DNA of 6,343 nucleotides from Dehalococcoidia bacterium. Lineage in GTDB: Bacteria; Chloroflexota; Dehalococcoidia; JACQUA01. The position numbers and the translations under genes were made by a program. Shown here piece by piece: positions 4,778 to 6,343 of the stretch (its first letter is position 1; the number at the start of each line of letters is the position of its first letter). The notes beneath the pieces are model-generated. The model was not told the origin of the DNA and did not search any database. It saw nothing but the letters and a program-made list of their open reading frames with translations. The stretch is taken from contig JAUYHV010000222.1 in NCBI GenBank assembly GCA_030689845.1, positions 1 through 6,343 of the forward strand, given 5' to 3'.

Positions 4778-5234
4778 AAAACTGCTGTCTATCATCTTTA
4801 GCCTGTTCCTGTTTACCCTGCTGGTAACAGGCATACACGAGCAATTCCATTTCATCACGGCCAGGGCTTTCGGCATTGAGGGTTATGTAACCTTCACAAG
4901 TTGGAGTGGCGGCGGCTACTTCCACTACCCGGATGGGGCAACCCCTACCTTTTTCCAGGACAGTATCATCGGCCTGGCAGGGGGAATAGGCACGGCACTC
5001 ATTCTTTCCGGGCTGTGGTACTTCGCAACCAGGCAGGCGAAATATACCACCTGGGAACTGGATGATTGTCTCGCGCTACAAATCCTCATGGTTCATCAGC
5101 TTGTATACGCGCCTTTCGATGCCTGGGGCAGGTCGTTTGCGGCCTGGGGCAGCAATATTGGAATGTTGGTGGCCTTCGTGATAGCTGTGCTGGTATACGG
5201 CAAGAGAATTTTCAGTTGGCTGCAGGAGGATTAA
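4758..5234 (+). CDS. Membrane protein with HExxH: candidate site-2-protease-like (M50-type) metallopeptidase
   Basis: The 158-aa product has about four hydrophobic segments: 9-26, 67-90, about 105-119, and 132-147. HEQFH (27-31) ends the first helix and continues as HFITARAFGI. This matches the site-2 protease pattern HExxHxxxAxxxG, in which the two histidines and a later aspartate bind zinc. IGLAGGIGTALIL (71-83) lies where that family has its AGP-type turn and helix. VYAPFDAWG (117-124, D121) could supply the third ligand, in place of the usual N-x-x-P...LDG. If active, it would cut substrates within the membrane. The protein is short for a site-2 protease and the second motif is loose, so an inactive relative or another HExxH membrane protein is possible. 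The start has AAGGTGG (4745-4751) and overlaps the preceding gene by 20 bases. TAA is followed directly by the next ATG. Confidence 0.75.
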   Translation: MVRKRIEKLLSIIFSLFLFTLLVTGIHEQFHFITARAFGIEGYVTFTSWSGGGYFHYPDGATPTFFQDSIIGLAGGIGTALILSGLWYFATRQAKYTTWELDDCLALQILMVHQLVYAPFDAWGRSFAAWGSNIGMLVAFVIAVLVYGKRIFSWLQED

Positions 5235-6005
5235 ATGCCAAAAAGTAAAATAGAATGGTTAAGAGACACCGATGGTAGACCAGGTTATTCCGTCAATCCG
5301 GTGAAGGGGATGTGCCCTCATGCCTGTGTCTACTGCTACGCAAGAGCAATGTACAAGAGGTTTAAGTGGGAACCGGAATTAAAGTTCGATTGGTCGGTAG
5401 CCCAAGGACTTCCCAAGATGAAACCCGGTTCAAAGGTATTCTGGGGCAGCACGATGGATTTATTCGGGGATTGGATTAAGCCGGAATGGTCAAGGCTTAT
5501 CTTTGAAGCCGTGAAGCGCCATCCTGAATTAACACATATATTCCTGACTAAACAGCCACAAAGATTAGCGGAGTTTAGCCCATTCCCGAAGAACGCCTGG
5601 GTAGGGGTTACGGCTACGAATACAGAAATGCTGATGAGAGCTTGCTCAGAACTTGAATATCCCGCCGTGGCCGCCAAAATTACATACTTATCCATTGAAC
5701 CATTGCTGGCTTGGAGTTTCAACTGGAATAAATCATATCTGGTAAACACTTTCAAAAGAGCTAAAATCAATCTTATAATCATAGGTGCCCAAACTAAACC
5801 CACAGTATTGCCTAAAATCGCCTGGGTGCGCGAAATAGTCGAGGCGGCTGACCAGGCGGGGATACCGGTGTTTTTGAAAAATAATCTGTTACCATTGGTA
5901 AGTAAGATTGGGAACGCATCAATAGAGTTAACCGCTATTCGTGAGAATAGTCCTGGTAGCCATTCGGTAGTATTGCGCCAGGAAATGCCGGGAACGAAAG
6001 GATAA
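5235..6005 (+). CDS. Phage Gp37/Gp68 family protein (DUF5131), radical-SAM-like
   Basis: The 256-aa product begins immediately after the previous stop, with AGGAGGA (5224-5230) four bases before ATG. KIEWLRDTDGRPGYSVNPVKG precedes CPHACVYCYA, whose cysteines C27, C31 and C34 give CxxxCxxC, the [4Fe-4S]/SAM-binding pattern of radical-SAM enzymes. Later landmarks match the Gp37/Gp68 family: FWGSTMDLFGDWI (69-81), HIFLTKQPQRL (101-111), AWVGVTATN (121-129), YLSIEPLL (151-158), LIIIGAQT (180-187), and WVREIVEAADQAGIPVFLKN (197-216). The fold should be a TIM barrel in the cytoplasm. The family is widespread in phages and its reaction is not established. Some members sit beside a three-Cys-motif partner gene (TcmP), but none is visible in this window. 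The protein appears full length and intact. Confidence 0.85.
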   Translation: MPKSKIEWLRDTDGRPGYSVNPVKGMCPHACVYCYARAMYKRFKWEPELKFDWSVAQGLPKMKPGSKVFWGSTMDLFGDWIKPEWSRLIFEAVKRHPELTHIFLTKQPQRLAEFSPFPKNAWVGVTATNTEMLMRACSELEYPAVAAKITYLSIEPLLAWSFNWNKSYLVNTFKRAKINLIIIGAQTKPTVLPKIAWVREIVEAADQAGIPVFLKNNLLPLVSKIGNASIELTAIRENSPGSHSVVLRQEMPGTKG

Positions 6006-6006
6006 C

Positions 6007-6343
6007 ATGGACATTAAAGAGAACCTTGCAAGGGAACTGTGCTATTTAGACGGAAATGACTGGGAAGGGTATGACATAACTATACCTATCAAGCAAATCT
6101 ATCTGGATAAAGTTGGTAACATAATCCTCGCCATCCCTGCCCTTAAAGCCCTGCTCAAAATCTACGAATTTGAGGTAGGTTATGCTAAACGTAGCAACGT
6201 GTCTGTTGAATGGTTGCATGAGAATGGGCTATTCCCTGTTCCATGTAAGTGTGGGGAAGAGGGTTGCAAAGGATTCCAGATGATTCATGTCAATGAATAT
6301 TCGTATGCTCCTACTGGGCTTGAGGATATAATCAAGCAGGCAG
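6007..6343 (+). CDS. Start of an unidentified protein with a cysteine cluster (3' truncated)
   Basis: ATG 6007 is one base after the previous stop, with AAAGGA (5997-6002) four bases upstream. The frame stays open to the window edge, giving 112 codons. The protein begins MDIKENLARELCYLDGNDWE, passes through a hydrophobic helical part (IILAIPALKALLKIY, 39-53), and then has PCKCGEEGCKGFQMIHVNEY. The cysteines C80, C82 and C87 give CxCx4C, possibly part of a zinc-binding site completed further on. I do not recognise the family. It is clearly part of the same operon, judging by spacing and orientation. Confidence 0.7.
   Translation, partial: MDIKENLARELCYLDGNDWEGYDITIPIKQIYLDKVGNIILAIPALKALLKIYEFEVGYAKRSNVSVEWLHENGLFPVPCKCGEEGCKGFQMIHVNEYSYAPTGLEDIIKQA

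Noticed and set aside
5336..5803. 155-aa reverse-strand open frame
   Set aside because: It lies wholly antisense to the DUF5131 gene, with no Shine-Dalgarno and no recognisable domain.

Overview
This window reads as part of the replication and early-gene region of a tailed double-stranded DNA phage or prophage. Every supported gene is on the plus strand. The genes are packed tightly: three or four ATGA start/stop overlaps, one 71-base overlap, and gaps of at most about 50 bases, apart from one problem stretch at 4298-4585. Most genes have a strong purine-rich Shine-Dalgarno (AAGGAGG-like). No tRNA, rRNA, integrase, IS element or CRISPR array is visible, and I found no convincing terminator. 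The host cannot be named from this sequence. The Shine-Dalgarno usage only says it is bacterial. Local GC content varies widely (18/60 at 661-720 against 38/60 at 2041-2100), which suggests a mosaic phage genome.

Layout. Positions 1-168 hold the last 55 codons of an unidentified gene. Positions 196-966 encode a phage replication initiator with an N-terminal winged-helix-like domain, a variable linker, and a C-terminal helical domain. Three identical 16-bp inverted repeats lie in the linker-coding DNA at an exact 45-bp period, followed by a half-site and an A-rich tract. This is the arrangement expected of a replication origin embedded in its own initiator gene, as in lambda O. Positions 896-1684 encode a DnaC-type AAA+ helicase loader with an N-terminal cysteine knuckle. 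Together these form an initiator/origin/loader module.

Positions 1699-2640 encode a PP-loop enzyme of the PAPS/APS reductase superfamily. It carries a CC...CxxC cysteine pattern like that of iron-sulfur APS reductases. It is translationally coupled to a 100-aa protein of unknown function (2637-2939). Next come a coiled-coil phage protein (2975-3673), an unknown 137-aa protein (3726-4139), and a 53-aa protein (4136-4297) with an ATGA overlap. Positions 4298-4585 have no clear gene: two reading frames compete, and the better one is a possible 57-aa gene at 4416-4589.

The last third holds a 63-aa basic aromatic protein (4586-4777), a four-helix membrane protein with HExxH and other site-2-protease-like features (4758-5234), a Gp37/Gp68-type (DUF5131) radical-SAM-like protein (5235-6005), and the start of an unidentified gene with a CxCx4C cluster (6007 to the window end).

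The observations most worth following are the putative in-gene origin, the phage-encoded membrane metalloprotease candidate, and the Fe-S-type PP-loop enzyme with its coupled partner.
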